This document shows positions 63,695 through 64,000 of a stretch of DNA of 64,000 bases, one piece after another; positions within the stretch are counted from its first letter, which is position 1, and each line of letters begins with the position of its first letter. The translations under genes and the position numbers were made by a program. Location of the stretch: NCBI GenBank assembly GCA_051658525.1, contig JBOFMT010000084.1:48959-112958 (forward strand), written 5' to 3'. The notes below the pieces were generated by a model. That model saw only the letters and a list, made by a program, of their open reading frames with translations, did not search any database and was not told the DNA's origin. The stretch is from JBOFMT01 sp051658525 (GTDB lineage: Bacteria; Bacillota_I; Bacilli_A; Erysipelotrichales; Erysipelotrichaceae).

Positions 63695-63724
63695 CAAAAA
63701 AAGAGCTGTTATCTACAGCTCTTT
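63695..63724 (-). terminator. Terminator of the FemX-like gene
   Basis: AGAGCTGT and ACAGCTCT form an 8-bp stem; on the minus strand it is followed by TTTTTTTG. It begins 4 bases past the stop codon. Confidence 0.85.
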
Positions 63725-63727
63725 CGC

Positions 63728-64000
63728 TTATTTTGATAGGGTGTGTTTGATTCGGCGTAGCGTACGATAACTATTCCAGAGCACTGGATCTGGGGTAAAG
63801 GTAAAGGTACCAAGTAATTCCACAACTTCTCCTTGAAAGCCTCGCTTGAATTCATAGACACCAAAATCTGGTGCAGAGGAATCAAAAATACCGCTAATTC
63901 CATATAAATTGTAACGCTGATAGTTGTTTTTAATACCGTAGTTCATCATTTCCCAATGCAGTGCATAAGGTGCAGCATATGGCATATATTCATCATATAC
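63728..64000 (-). CDS. FemX/FemA-like peptidoglycan bridge aminoacyltransferase (C-terminal part)
   Basis: The frame runs in from the right edge (no start within the window) and gives about 90 residues. The pattern APYALHWEMMNYGIKNNYQRYNLYGISG followed by GVYEFKRGFQGEVVELLGTF matches the end of FemABX transferases, where the GNAT-like domain closes with G-x-FK-x-GF. These enzymes add amino acids from tRNA to the lysine of lipid II to build the interpeptide bridge. Which residue is added cannot be judged from this fragment. It is convergent with the DUF1622 gene. Confidence 0.85.
   Translation of the reverse strand, partial: VYDEYMPYAAPYALHWEMMNYGIKNNYQRYNLYGISGIFDSSAPDFGVYEFKRGFQGEVVELLGTFTFTPDPVLWNSYRTLRRIKHTLSK

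Overview
The window is an AT-rich chromosome segment from a low-GC Gram-positive bacterium (Bacillota) and contains the replication origin. The evidence is the dnaA-dnaN-yaaA-recF-gyrB-gyrA block, the rpmH-rnpA-yidC-jag block, comFA/comFC, a T-box in front of serS, PerR, RicT, and PTS genes. A member of the Erysipelotrichia is my best guess: the SRP RNA is the short type without an Alu domain, and the sporulation genes usually found between mfd and divIC in Bacillus are absent. Genus cannot be fixed by reading alone. No tRNA, rRNA, CRISPR array, transposase or prophage gene was recognised.

Replication layout: DnaA boxes lie on both sides of dnaA, with a dense cluster at 39918-40255 and a small cluster at 38414-38497 next to a candidate DnaA-trio. 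Genes left of about 40 kb run mostly on the minus strand and genes to the right mostly on the plus strand, so most are co-oriented with replication. Two perfect parS sites (27959 and 29805) lie about 10-12 kb from the origin. One is inside dnaX and one is the centre of a 32-bp perfect palindrome after serS.

Left arm, from the window edge inward: secA (partial), a cold-shock gene, comFA-comFC, purA, degV, a small zinc-ribbon membrane protein, purB, perR-rubrerythrin with a consensus promoter and an overlapping operator, a metallo-beta-lactamase/beta-CASP protein, tmk-holB-ricT-rsmI, nfeD-SPFH-msrA, mutS, mutL-miaA-tcdA, and a PTS EIIBC-like protein that has lost its phospho-cysteine. Next come a plus-strand pair (GNAT, rodA), nadK, a plus-strand pair (CYTH, DUF1294), then dnaX-ybaB-recR, the SRP RNA, tadA, T-box-serS and gyrA/gyrB/recF/yaaA/dnaN/dnaA.

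Right arm: rpmH, rnpA, yidC, jag, pth, mfd, rqcP and divIC form a core block. From 47.2 to 55.7 kb there is an accessory-looking stretch with frequent strand changes. It holds a solitary HNH nuclease, a cellobiose-type PTS operon (EIIB, EIIC, a small unknown protein; no EIIA), a GntR repressor, GH4 and GH1 phospho-beta-glucosidases, and a divergent ferredoxin/Crp-Fnr pair. Core genes resume with gpmI, a YabE-like 3D-domain lipoprotein, rnmV-rsmA-ispE, glmU, prs and a DUF1622 membrane protein. The window closes with the 3' part of a FemX-like gene.

Functionally the window covers replication initiation and clamp loading, mismatch and transcription-coupled repair, tRNA/rRNA modification, purine and UDP-GlcNAc/isoprenoid/PRPP precursor supply, wall synthesis, protein export, peroxide defence and beta-glucoside use. 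The most unusual items are the inactive-looking EIIBC protein, the parS-centred palindrome, the EIIA-less cellobiose operon, the ferredoxin with duplicated CPGSQAK motifs, and the palindrome-rich leader of the YabE-like gene.
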